DNA of 64,000 nt from Bacteroidota bacterium (lineage in GTDB: Bacteria; Bacteroidota; Bacteroidia; Chitinophagales; Chitinophagaceae), in NCBI GenBank assembly GCA_947476145.1, contig CANJPH010000001.1, positions 97,362 to 161,361 on the forward strand, written 5' to 3'. Shown here piece by piece: positions 1-9,433 of this stretch (the first letter of the stretch is position 1; each line of letters opens with the position of its first letter). The notes under the pieces were generated by a model. It saw nothing but the letters and a program-made list of their open reading frames with translations, searched no databases and had not been told where the DNA came from. The translations under genes and the position numbers were made by a program.

Positions 1-810
1 TACTATTTCAGGAAATAATTCAATGAGCTTATCATATAATTGATCGGCTAAACTTTTAGTAGCTGCAAAAATTAAAACCTTAGTCATGGTCTCATCAGAA
101 GACAATAATAATTCTAATAAATTCACTTTGGTATTAAAATTGGGAACTTCATAGCCTGTTTGAATAATATTCTCAAGTGGCGTTCCTGTTGGTGCAGCTT
201 CTACTCTTTCTGGAGCAGTAAAATAATCATCCATTAATTTTTCTACTTCCTCGGTAATGGTTGCAGAAAATAATAGGTTCTGTCTTTTTTGTGGAAGTAA
301 TTCTAAGATATTGGTGATTTGTTTTCTGAAACCTAAATTCAACATTTCATCCATCTCATCTATTACCAACTTTTTAATTGTCTTGGTTTTAATGGAACCA
401 TTCATGATTAAATCAAATAATCGCCCAGGAGTCGCTACAATTAAATCAGCGCCTTGCTCCACTTCAATGGCTTGTGTATTTATATTCACTCCACCAAATA
501 CGCCCACTGAAGTTACATTCATGTACTTGGTTAGTTTTTTAGCTGCTTCCACTACTTGAACAACCAATTCTCTGGTGGGCACTAAGATTAATATTTGAGG
601 GGCTTTATTTTTATCAAACTTCCACTGTCTTAAACAGGGTAATAAATAAGCAAAAGTTTTACCTGTTCCAGTTTGCGCAATACCGCAAACGTCCCTACCC
701 GACATCACAATAGGGAAAACCCTATGTTGTATAGTAGTGGGTTGCTTGTATTTTAAATCCTCCAAAGCATTAATCAAAGAGGTATTTAGGTTTAGGTCGG
801 TAAAATTCAT
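1..810 (-). CDS. DEAD/DEAH-box RNA helicase, truncated by window edge
   Basis: Reverse-strand reading MNFTDLNLNTSLINALEDLKYKQPTTIQHRVFPIVMSGRDVCGIAQTGTGKTFAYLLP...VIDEMDEML...FSATI; Q-motif, Walker A AQTGTGKT, DEMD box, SAT motif. Confidence 0.93.
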   Translation of the reverse strand, partial: MNFTDLNLNTSLINALEDLKYKQPTTIQHRVFPIVMSGRDVCGIAQTGTGKTFAYLLPCLRQWKFDKNKAPQILILVPTRELVVQVVEAAKKLTKYMNVTSVGVFGGVNINTQAIEVEQGADLIVATPGRLFDLIMNGSIKTKTIKKLVIDEMDEMLNLGFRKQITNILELLPQKRQNLLFSATITEEVEKLMDDYFTAPERVEAAPTGTPLENIIQTGYEVPNFNTKVNLLELLLSSDETMTKVLIFAATKSLADQLYDKLIELFPEIV

Positions 811-897
811 AAGGCAAAGTTAAAGTATTAGTTACAGAACCACTCATATGTATACAATTATTTATATTTGAAAAGCATCATATTATTATTAATAAAA

Positions 898-1605
898 TTG
901 AAAGCATTGAAAAGTAAATATTGGAAATTAATAAGCATTGGCTTTATTTTAGTTTTAGTATTGATTTTGTTTTTTTATAAGAACTATTTTAATTCACTTG
1001 TCCCATTTATAAGTTCAAATTATAAAATTAGAGGTATTGATATTTCTCACCACAATCAAGTATATGATTGGGATTTAGTGAAATCTAAAAATACATTTTG
1101 TATTATGAAAGCCACTGAAGGAAATAAAATGAATGACCCAAAATTTAATAACAGTTGGAAAATTGCAAAAAATATTAATTTAACAAGAGGCGCTTATCAT
1201 TTCTTTAAATCTAATTCCTCGGCTGAATTACAATTCGAAAATTATAGAAATAGCGTTAAACTAACCACAAATGATATGCCCCCTATTTTAGATGTGGAAG
1301 ACGATAATATTGATATGGATCAGGTAAATAAATGGTTATCACTTGCTGAAAATTATTATGGAGTTAAGCCTATAATTTATGCTTCCAATAATTATTACGT
1401 AAGATATATGCAAGGAAAAGTGAATAATTATCCGGTGTGGTTATACTTTAATACAAGGTATAAATTAAGACCAAAATTTGAATCTAATGAGGTTTTATTC
1501 TTACAATATAGTCAACATGGAAAAGTAAATGGAATTAATGGAGATGTTGACCTAGACTTATTTTTAGGGGATAAAGAAAGTTTTAATAAGTTACTAATTA
1601 AATAA
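898..1605 (+). CDS. GH25-family lysozyme, membrane-anchored; start codon uncertain (track start 868; TTG at 898 or 907 possible)
   Basis: GIDISHHNQVYDWDLVK...CIMKATEGNKMNDPKF...GAYHFF...DVEDD typical of GH25; N-terminal TM segment. Confidence 0.85.
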   Translation: MKALKSKYWKLISIGFILVLVLILFFYKNYFNSLVPFISSNYKIRGIDISHHNQVYDWDLVKSKNTFCIMKATEGNKMNDPKFNNSWKIAKNINLTRGAYHFFKSNSSAELQFENYRNSVKLTTNDMPPILDVEDDNIDMDQVNKWLSLAENYYGVKPIIYASNNYYVRYMQGKVNNYPVWLYFNTRYKLRPKFESNEVLFLQYSQHGKVNGINGDVDLDLFLGDKESFNKLLIK

Positions 1606-1612
1606 TAAATAT

Positions 1613-1646
1613 AAAAAAGAAGGTGTTATTTACCACCTTCTTTTTT
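1613..1646. terminator. Bidirectional intrinsic terminator between convergent genes
   Basis: AAAAAAGAAGGTG-loop-CACCTTCTTTTTT perfect inverted repeat. Confidence 0.85.
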
Positions 1647-1655
1647 ATAGGAAAC

Positions 1656-3278
1656 TTACTTCTTTTCCAAAGTAGGATAATGAATTCCTAATTGCTCTAA
1701 ATACGTAGTATATTTTTCCGGTTGATAATAAAATGGTTTCATTTTATCTCTGTATTTATCCATTGTTTCTTTGTTTAAATAAATAGGTGCCGGATCGGAT
1801 GCAGAAATAAATGGTTTATACTTTGTATCCTTAGTTTGCACATTTACAAAATAATCTTTTGCATCTGCTACAATTTTAGGATTTGTAAATATATCTACAA
1901 GCGTTAATGCTGTTGCTTTTGCGCCAGCCAAACTTCCTTTATGCGCAATAGGTGTTGCCATAGCAATGGCGTCGCCCCAATGGTGCCCTTTAGTACCTTT
2001 AATGTTTGCTGGGTATCTCAACACAATGGTTGGTAAATTCCAAGAAATATCAGCTATGTCATCAGAACCCCCACCCCATGAAAAGGGAACTGAACCTTCT
2101 AGGGTATCTATTCTTTTATTCATTCCTTTAATCGGATTTCCTTTCATGTCTTTTTCTGGTGCTTCTAATAATTTTTGAACCGCAATGGCCAATTGTTCAT
2201 CATCATCTGTCCATTTTGGCATACCCACTTTTTGTATATTTTTATACATTGCCTGAGCAAGCGGTTTGTTAAAATGTCCTGGCCAAGCAGTTCCTAATAT
2301 TTTACTTGTTACTTTAGTATCTGTCATCATCGCAGCGCCATTGGCTATTCTAATTCCTGCTTGATAATTTTTATAGATATCATCGTAGGTGCGTTCTCTA
2401 AAAAAATACCAAACACTTGCAACAGATGGCACCACATTAGGTTGATCTCCACCATCTTTTATCACATAATGAGAACGTTGCGTAGGCTTTAAATGTTCTC
2501 TTTTATAATTCCAACCTACATTCATTAATTCAACAGCATCTAATGCACTTTTACCTCTCCAAGGAGCTCCAGCAGCATGTGCAGCTTCTCCTGAAAATTC
2601 AAATTGTACACTTAAATTTCCATTACCTCCATTGTCACCATAATCCGAAGTAAAGTCACTACTTACATGCGTGAAAATACAAGCATCAATATTTTTAAAA
2701 TAACCATCTCTTACATACCAAGCTTTACTGGCAACCAATTCTTCTGCTACACCGGGCCATATTACTAATGTTCCAGGAATTTTATTTTCCTCCATGATTT
2801 GCTTGGCAGCGATGGCTGCATAAATAATAACAGACTGTCCAGAATTGTGTCCTTCACCATGTCCTGGAGCACCATCTACAATTGGCGATTTATATGCAGT
2901 GCCAGGCATTTGAGATGCTTTGGGAATGCAATCTATATCACTTCCTAATGCAATTACGGGACTACCATTGCCCCACTTAGCCATCCATGCAGTTGGGATA
3001 CCTGAAATATTTCTTTCAATGGTAAACCCATTTTTTTCTAAAATGTCTGTCAAGTATTTGGATGTTTCAATTTCTTGAAAACCTAGTTCACCAAAACTAA
3101 ATACCATATCCACCATCTCTTGAATATTTTTAGCTTTAGATTCTACAATTTGTAAGGCTTTCGATTTCATCTTCTCAATTTTTTCAGCTTCTGCTTTGTT
3201 TTGAGCATATGAAACGGTAATGAATAGACTAGCAAAAATTACTAGTATTGGTTTGAAAAATTGGCTACGCATTGGCAT
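1656..3278 (-). CDS. Secreted M20-family amidohydrolase (AbgB-like); ORF track extends to 3320
   Basis: Signal peptide MPMRSQFFKPILVIFASLFITVSYAQ; GHNSGQS, GEAAHAAGAPWRGKSALDAVELM motifs of M20 peptidases. Confidence 0.85.
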   Translation of the reverse strand: MPMRSQFFKPILVIFASLFITVSYAQNKAEAEKIEKMKSKALQIVESKAKNIQEMVDMVFSFGELGFQEIETSKYLTDILEKNGFTIERNISGIPTAWMAKWGNGSPVIALGSDIDCIPKASQMPGTAYKSPIVDGAPGHGEGHNSGQSVIIYAAIAAKQIMEENKIPGTLVIWPGVAEELVASKAWYVRDGYFKNIDACIFTHVSSDFTSDYGDNGGNGNLSVQFEFSGEAAHAAGAPWRGKSALDAVELMNVGWNYKREHLKPTQRSHYVIKDGGDQPNVVPSVASVWYFFRERTYDDIYKNYQAGIRIANGAAMMTDTKVTSKILGTAWPGHFNKPLAQAMYKNIQKVGMPKWTDDDEQLAIAVQKLLEAPEKDMKGNPIKGMNKRIDTLEGSVPFSWGGGSDDIADISWNLPTIVLRYPANIKGTKGHHWGDAIAMATPIAHKGSLAGAKATALTLVDIFTNPKIVADAKDYFVNVQTKDTKYKPFISASDPAPIYLNKETMDKYRDKMKPFYYQPEKYTTYLEQLGIHYPTLEKK

Positions 3279-3340
3279 ATTTGAATAATTAGGATTTAAA
3301 TTTAAGGAATAAATGAACATGAGATTAGGGGTATTTAGCT

Positions 3341-3446
3341 CACTTCAGTCGCTTAATCCTTTTCGACCCTCAAGGAAAAGCATGCCACCAAACGCCCCCC
3401 AGACGTCTAGGCTTCCGGACTGCGGTAAGACCTGAAATGACCGTTT
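3341..3446. ncRNA. Candidate structured RNA (SRP-like, leader/attenuator, or unknown); strand unresolved
   Basis: GC-rich island in AT-rich intergenic DNA; CACTTCAG..CTGAAATG and CTTA..TAAG closing arms, internal CTTTTC/GAAAAG hairpin, T-run GTTTTT after the 3' arm on + strand. Confidence 0.4.
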
Positions 3447-3532
3447 TTAATACAAAATCACGGTTTTTGGGCTGTAAATATGGTACCAAATCGAAAAAAA
3501 CGAGGTATATTGCACTAAATATTATTGACTTA

Positions 3533-4798
3533 ATGACAACTTTAATCAAGCAGGTCAAAATTGCCGATGTTTATTCGCCTTTTAATGGCAAAATCAAAGA
3601 TATTCTCTTAGACAATCACAAAATCGTTTCTATTACCGACAACTGCTCTGAAAATGCAGACCAAATTATTGATGGTAAGGATAGTTTTGTATGTCCAGGT
3701 TTTGTGGATCCTTTCGTACATTTTTGTGATCCAGGCATGGAAAATAGAGAAACTTTAAGTTCGGGTGCGAATGCAGCAATCCAAGGTGGATTTACAACTG
3801 TTTTCACAGTTCCCAATACCCAGCCAACAGTAGATACTAAATCTCAGGTTACTTATATTAAACAACATAGCCAGGATTTACCCATACATATTTTACCCAT
3901 TGGTGCCATCTCAAAAAAAATAGAAGGAAAGGATTTAGCCGAAATGATTGACATGCACACTAACGGCGCCGTAGCATTCAGTGATGGCCTCTACCCTGTT
4001 CAATCTACCTTATTGTTTTTAAAAGCCTTACAATATGTAAAAGCCTTTGACGGTGTAGCCATACAAATGCCTATAGATAAAAGTTTAGGAAGCTTAGGCT
4101 TAATGAACGAAGGAATTGTATCTACACAATTGGGATTGCCTGGTATTCCAGCAATCGCAGAGGAACTAATTATTGCAAGAGATATTGAATTATTAAGATA
4201 CACGCAATCCAAACTGCATATTACGAGTGTGAGCACTGCCAAAGGAATGGCTTTAATCGCAGCTGCAAAACAAGAAGGATTGCAAATAACTTGTAGCGTA
4301 ACACCTTACCATTTATTTTTTACAGAAGATGATTTGAGCAACTACGATACTTTGTTAAAAGTATTCCCACCATTAAGAACTAAAAATGACCAAGCTGCTT
4401 TATTAAAAGCGATAGAGGATGGTACCGTGGATTGCATTAGCGCTCATCATATTCCTCAGGATTGGGATGGCAAAACAATAGAATTTGAAAATGCAAAAGC
4501 GGGTATCGCAAGTATTGAAACAACATTTGCAACGGTTCAACATATGTTACCAAAATTAGCAATTGAAAAAATGGCAGCAATATTCTCTAGCAATGCAAGA
4601 CGCATATTTAATTTGCCCAATGCAAGTATTCAAGAAGGCGGGGATGCAGAATTAACAATATGCTCTCAGTCGAAAACAACTTGCATGAATGTGAAGGAAT
4701 CAAAAAGCAAGTCGGCAAATTCACCATTCTGGGGTATCACTTTAAACGGAAAAATTATTGCTACCTATGCAAAAGGCAAAGCAAATATCAACGCATAA
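3533..4798 (+). CDS. pyrC: Dihydroorotase
   Basis: DPFVHFCDPGMENRETLSSGANAAIQGGFTTVFTVPNTQP; amidohydrolase family; ATG at 3533 preferred over track start 3437. Confidence 0.88.
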   Translation: MTTLIKQVKIADVYSPFNGKIKDILLDNHKIVSITDNCSENADQIIDGKDSFVCPGFVDPFVHFCDPGMENRETLSSGANAAIQGGFTTVFTVPNTQPTVDTKSQVTYIKQHSQDLPIHILPIGAISKKIEGKDLAEMIDMHTNGAVAFSDGLYPVQSTLLFLKALQYVKAFDGVAIQMPIDKSLGSLGLMNEGIVSTQLGLPGIPAIAEELIIARDIELLRYTQSKLHITSVSTAKGMALIAAAKQEGLQITCSVTPYHLFFTEDDLSNYDTLLKVFPPLRTKNDQAALLKAIEDGTVDCISAHHIPQDWDGKTIEFENAKAGIASIETTFATVQHMLPKLAIEKMAAIFSSNARRIFNLPNASIQEGGDAELTICSQSKTTCMNVKESKSKSANSPFWGITLNGKIIATYAKGKANINA

Positions 4799-4819
4799 TC
4801 ATAAATCCAAAACAAAATC

Positions 4820-5335
4820 ATGGAAGAGCAAGTTACAAGTCACATTATAAAGGGGTTAGTATTAGGTATTATTTCTGTTTTTATTTCAGTAGTTGTTCAT
4901 ACATTTAATTTGTACGAAAACCCATATGTTAGTTTAGTTACATATGGAGTTTTCATGATTGGAATTATTTATAGCACTATTTTATTTGCAAATCAAAATG
5001 GAAACAAAGTCGGATTTGGAAACATCTTTGCACATGGATTCAAAACTTCAGCAGTTGTTATTGTAATTACAGTATTTTATACGGTATTAGCAGTAAAATT
5101 AATCTTTCCAGAAATTATAGATATCACTTTAAATATTAGTAGAAAAAGAATAGAGACTAGTCCAAATGTCCCAAAGGATGCCGTACAAAAAAATTTAGAT
5201 TTCATGAGAGAATACTTTCTTCCATTTGCAATTGGAATGACAGTTATAATTTTAGGTTTTTTTGGACTCATCTCTTCACTAATTGGAGCAGCTGTTGCAA
5301 AAAAGAAAACAAACCCTTTTGAAAATCAGTCATAA
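4820..5335 (+). CDS. DUF4199-like membrane protein
   Basis: Small protein with several TM helices, characteristic Bacteroidota DUF4199 pattern. Confidence 0.65.
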   Translation: MEEQVTSHIIKGLVLGIISVFISVVVHTFNLYENPYVSLVTYGVFMIGIIYSTILFANQNGNKVGFGNIFAHGFKTSAVVIVITVFYTVLAVKLIFPEIIDITLNISRKRIETSPNVPKDAVQKNLDFMREYFLPFAIGMTVIILGFFGLISSLIGAAVAKKKTNPFENQS

Positions 5336-5356
5336 TCATCTAGACTAAAAAACATC

Positions 5357-6298
5357 ATGCAAATATCCGTTATCATACCATTATTGAACGAAGCAGATTC
5401 TTTGCCAGAATTAATGCAATGGATTGATCGTGTGATGCAGGATCATAAATATTCCTATGAAGTAATTATGGTGGATGATGGAAGTAATGATGAAAGCTGG
5501 TCTGTGATCGAAAAATTAAGAATTCAATACCCTGCCCTTAAAGGAATTCGTTTTCAACGTAATTATGGAAAATCTGCTGCATTAAACGAAGGTTTCAAAG
5601 CTGCTCAAGGCGACATTGTTGTAACCATGGATGCCGATTTACAAGACTCCCCCGACGAGATTCCTGAGTTTTACAATATGATAACCAACGAAGGCTACCA
5701 TTTAGTGAGTGGCTGGAAAAAGAAACGTTACGATAATACGTTTACGAAAAATATTCCTTCTAAAATTTATAATGCCGTTGCAAGAAGAAGTTCGGGTATA
5801 AAATTACATGACTTTAATTGCGGTATTAAAGCCTATCAATTAAAGGTGGTAAAGAGTATTGAAGTGTTCGGTGAAATGCACCGATATATTCCTATCCTAG
5901 CGAAATGGGCTGGTTTTAAAAAAATAGGAGAAAAAGTAGTGGTACATCAGGCAAGAAAATACGGGACTACAAAATTTGGATGGGAAAGATTCGTAAATGG
6001 ATTTTTAGATTTGATGACCATACAATTCTTATCCAAATTTGGTAAGAAGCCAATGCAATTTTTTGGTTTAATAGGCACTTTATTTTTCTTTATTGGTTTT
6101 ATATCAGTTGGCTATATTACCATTTCAAAATTTATGCACCCAGAAACTAGTATTACCAATAAACCTGCGTTTTACATCGCGCTTACTTCTATGGTCATTG
6201 GAGTTCAATTATTTTTAGCTGGTTTTATTGCAGAATTAGTCAACCGTAATGCAGCCGAAAGAAATACTTATTTAATCTCTGATAAAACAGGATGGTAA
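5357..6298 (+). CDS. Glycosyltransferase family 2, polyprenyl-phosphate type with C-terminal TM helices
   Basis: SVIIPLLNEADSLPEL...VDDGSNDESW...MDADLQDSPDEIPEF; two C-terminal TMs. Confidence 0.92.
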   Translation: MQISVIIPLLNEADSLPELMQWIDRVMQDHKYSYEVIMVDDGSNDESWSVIEKLRIQYPALKGIRFQRNYGKSAALNEGFKAAQGDIVVTMDADLQDSPDEIPEFYNMITNEGYHLVSGWKKKRYDNTFTKNIPSKIYNAVARRSSGIKLHDFNCGIKAYQLKVVKSIEVFGEMHRYIPILAKWAGFKKIGEKVVVHQARKYGTTKFGWERFVNGFLDLMTIQFLSKFGKKPMQFFGLIGTLFFFIGFISVGYITISKFMHPETSITNKPAFYIALTSMVIGVQLFLAGFIAELVNRNAAERNTYLISDKTGW

Positions 6299-7422
6299 GC
6301 GCATTGGTTATAATAGGCCCAGGCTGGCCTTTAAGAGGTGGCCTATCTGCTTTTGACGAACAATTAGCAAGAACTTTTAATGAGAAACAACTTCAAGCAA
6401 GGATTGAAACCTTTTCTTTGCAATATCCTTCTTTTTTATTTCCAGGTACTTCTCAGTATACCAATGAACCTGCTCCAAAGGATGTAAACATTCATGAAGG
6501 CATTAATTCTATCAATCCATTTAATTGGATGAAAGTGGGTCTTCAATTAAAAAGAGAGCGACCAGATTTAATTATCGTTAGATATTGGATTCCATTTTTA
6601 GCACCTTGCTTGGGAATGATATGTCGCATTGCTAAATCTAATAAACACACCAAGGTCATTGCCATCGTAGATAATATGGTTCCTCATGAAAAAAGAATGG
6701 GCGACAAAATGCTTACACGGTATTTTGCCAAATCGGTGGACGGCTTTGTAACCATGAGTAATAAGGTTACCAATGATGTAAGATATTTTAGTAGCAAACC
6801 CATTGTATTTTCTCCGCATCCCATTTTTAATCATTTTGGAGAAGCTATCTCTAAAGAAGCTGCAAGAAAAGTATTAGGTATAGGGCAGGATGAAAAAATT
6901 ATTTTATTTTTTGGTTATATAAGACCCTATAAAGGATTGGATATGTTGTTAACCGCTATGGCAAATAATATAATTAAACATGCAAATATTAAATTAATGA
7001 TTGTAGGTGAATTTTACGAGGATGCACAACCCTATCTTGATTTAATAAAAAAATTAGCATTAGAAGAACAAGTCATAATACAAGCTAATTTTGTAGCAGA
7101 TAATGAAGTTAAAAACTATGTATGTGCAGCCGACTTTATTATCCAACCCTACAAAAATGCTACTCAAAGTGGTGTCACGCCGCTCGCCTACTATTTTGAA
7201 AAACCAATGTTGGTGACCAACGTAGGGGCTTTGGCCGATTCGGTTCCCAATGGCAAAGTGGGTGAAGTGGTGGAACCCAATGCAGATGCTATTGCAAAAG
7301 GGATTGAGACACTCTATAATAATGGAGCAGCTTATTATGCAGACAACATTAAAGAAGAAAAGAAAAAATACAGTTGGTCACAAATGGCCGATAATTTTAT
7401 ATTATTACACCAGAAACTATAA
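6292..7422 (+). CDS. Glycosyltransferase family 4/GT1-type
   Basis: GPGWPLRGGLSAFDEQLA; FFGYIRPYKGLDMLL; PYKNATQSGVTPLAYYFEKPMLVTNVGAL. Confidence 0.9.
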   Translation: MVSALVIIGPGWPLRGGLSAFDEQLARTFNEKQLQARIETFSLQYPSFLFPGTSQYTNEPAPKDVNIHEGINSINPFNWMKVGLQLKRERPDLIIVRYWIPFLAPCLGMICRIAKSNKHTKVIAIVDNMVPHEKRMGDKMLTRYFAKSVDGFVTMSNKVTNDVRYFSSKPIVFSPHPIFNHFGEAISKEAARKVLGIGQDEKIILFFGYIRPYKGLDMLLTAMANNIIKHANIKLMIVGEFYEDAQPYLDLIKKLALEEQVIIQANFVADNEVKNYVCAADFIIQPYKNATQSGVTPLAYYFEKPMLVTNVGALADSVPNGKVGEVVEPNADAIAKGIETLYNNGAAYYADNIKEEKKKYSWSQMADNFILLHQKL

Positions 7423-7442
7423 TATTTTAATACATTTATACC

Positions 7443-8024
7443 ATGTCAATACAAGCCATCACCGATATTATTAAATCGTCCATTGATGTTAAGCAACAAT
7501 TACTTGCCGACGAATCTTTGGTTCACCAAATTCAAACCGTAACGGATGTAATTACTAAAGCATTTCAAAATGGCAATGCCGTTTATTTTGCAGGCAACGG
7601 AGGAAGTGCTGCAGATGCACAACATTTAGCTGCAGAATTTTCGGGACGTTTTTATAAGGATCGCAAAGCATTGCCTTCGGATGCATTGCATTGCAATAGC
7701 TCTTATTTAACAGCCGTAGCAAATGATTATAGCTATGATGTTATTTATGCACGTTTACTAGAAGGATTGGCAAAGCCAGGGGATGTTTTAGTGGGTATTA
7801 GTACCTCCGGTAATTCTGGCAATATTGTAAAAGCATTTGAGATGGCTAAAACCATTGGAGTAACGACTATTGGATTTACAGGACAAAAAGGAGGCAAAAT
7901 GAAAGACTTAGGGGACTACCTTATTAATGTTCCTTCAAATACTACTCCTAGAATACAAGAATCACATATTTTAGTGGGCCATATTATTTGCGAATTAGTG
8001 GAGATTAATATTTTTGGTAAGTAG
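7443..8024 (+). CDS. gmhA: D-sedoheptulose-7-phosphate isomerase (SIS domain)
   Basis: FAGNGGSAADAQHLAAEFSGRFYKDRKALP, GISTSGNSGNIVKA. Confidence 0.92.
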   Translation: MSIQAITDIIKSSIDVKQQLLADESLVHQIQTVTDVITKAFQNGNAVYFAGNGGSAADAQHLAAEFSGRFYKDRKALPSDALHCNSSYLTAVANDYSYDVIYARLLEGLAKPGDVLVGISTSGNSGNIVKAFEMAKTIGVTTIGFTGQKGGKMKDLGDYLINVPSNTTPRIQESHILVGHIICELVEINIFGK

Positions 8025-8027
8025 AGC

Positions 8028-8579
8028 ATGTCATTTCAATTATCAAATATCAATCCCCAATGGACTTTATTTTTAGATAGAGATGGCGTAATCAATGTCG
8101 AAAAGAATCAGGACTATATCAGGAATTGGAATGAGTTTCAATTTTATGAAGAAAGTTTATTAGCACTCCCCATTCTAGCTAAAAAGTTTGAGACTATTGT
8201 CATTACAACCAATCAAAAAGGAATTGGGAAAGGGCTTATGACGCACGAGGATATCAGCCATATCCATACCAATATGATGAATGCCATTCGAAATGTAGGT
8301 GGCCGCATTGATCAAATTTATTACTGTGCCGATGTAGACAGCCTTTCACCCAATAGAAAACCACAAACAGGAATGGCTTTACAGGCAAAAGCACAATTCC
8401 CGCATATCAACTTTCAAGAATCCATCATGGTTGGAAATAGATCAAGTGATATGCATTTTGGGAGAAACGCAGGCATGCATACTGTATTTTTAGCCACTAC
8501 ACATCCCGAGACGGCTTTTCCAGATGAAACCATTGATTATCGTTTTGATAATTTATTGGCATTTGCAAATGCTTTGTAA
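8028..8579 (+). CDS. gmhB: HAD-IIIA phosphatase, D-glycero-D-manno-heptose 1,7-bisphosphate phosphatase type
   Basis: LFLDRDGVINVEKNQDYIRNW; TTNQKGIGKGLM; MVGNRSSDMHFGRNAG. Confidence 0.85.
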   Translation: MSFQLSNINPQWTLFLDRDGVINVEKNQDYIRNWNEFQFYEESLLALPILAKKFETIVITTNQKGIGKGLMTHEDISHIHTNMMNAIRNVGGRIDQIYYCADVDSLSPNRKPQTGMALQAKAQFPHINFQESIMVGNRSSDMHFGRNAGMHTVFLATTHPETAFPDETIDYRFDNLLAFANAL

Positions 8580-8602
8580 ACAAAAAATTTTTAAATTTAA
8601 AG

Positions 8603-9418
8603 ATGGTAAAGCAACTTCTATTAATGAGTGTACTATTTTTTAGCGGAAACGATTTAATAGCACAAGTTAAAGTGGATAGTACTGGAGTTACTATTCAGCA
8701 ATACGCTACATTAATGCAAGAGAACGATACATTAGCAATTAGAATACAACAAGATAGTTTGCTCACTCTAAAATTATGGGAGTCACTGTCAAGTCCTTAT
8801 TCCTTTGAATATCATTTTGATTCCTTACAATCTGTTCGTCAAATCAGCTCACCTGATGGTCGTTTTAAATTATTTACCTGGCAGCTAGCATTAAACAATG
8901 AGCATTATGTTCAGAGAGGAATTATTCAATATAAAAACATGGATGGCACCATTCAACTACAAAAGCTCTATGACATTGCAGATGAAATAGAAGATGCCAA
9001 TAGCTTTGAAGGAAATGCTAAACAGTGGATAGGTGCTGTATATTATGAGCTCATTCAAAATGAGTTCCAGGGAAAAAAATATTATACATTATTAGGCTTT
9101 GATGCTTATGATAAAAGTATTACTCAAAAAATGATTGAAGTATTACATTTTGAAAACGAACAACCCATTTTTGGTGGTGATTTTTTTATTTATCCCCCAG
9201 ACGAAACCTATCCTGAAGCACCCAGTAAAAGATTTATTTACAGCTATAAAAAAGGCAGTAATGCAATCATACGGTATGACAGCGATAGCAAAGCCATTGT
9301 TCTATCCGAATTGGCAAGTACACAAAATAATTTAAAAGAAAAAAGTACACTTGTTCCCACTGGAGACGAAGTGTACTTTATATGGAAAAATGGGAAATGG
9401 ATAATGCCTAATAAATAG
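8603..9418 (+). CDS. Secreted hypothetical protein
   Basis: Signal peptide MVKQLLLMSVLFFSGNDLIAQ; no recognised domain. Confidence 0.7.
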   Translation: MVKQLLLMSVLFFSGNDLIAQVKVDSTGVTIQQYATLMQENDTLAIRIQQDSLLTLKLWESLSSPYSFEYHFDSLQSVRQISSPDGRFKLFTWQLALNNEHYVQRGIIQYKNMDGTIQLQKLYDIADEIEDANSFEGNAKQWIGAVYYELIQNEFQGKKYYTLLGFDAYDKSITQKMIEVLHFENEQPIFGGDFFIYPPDETYPEAPSKRFIYSYKKGSNAIIRYDSDSKAIVLSELASTQNNLKEKSTLVPTGDEVYFIWKNGKWIMPNK

Positions 9419-9433
9419 GCAACCCACCATTTT

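Noticed and set aside
257-559. Plus-strand 100-aa ORF
   Set aside because: Antisense to the clearly coding DEAD-box helicase.
3370-3558. Minus-strand 62-aa ORF ending RKPRRLGGVWWHAFP
   Set aside because: Overlaps the GC-rich structured intergenic element and the dihydroorotase N-terminus; no protein-like features.
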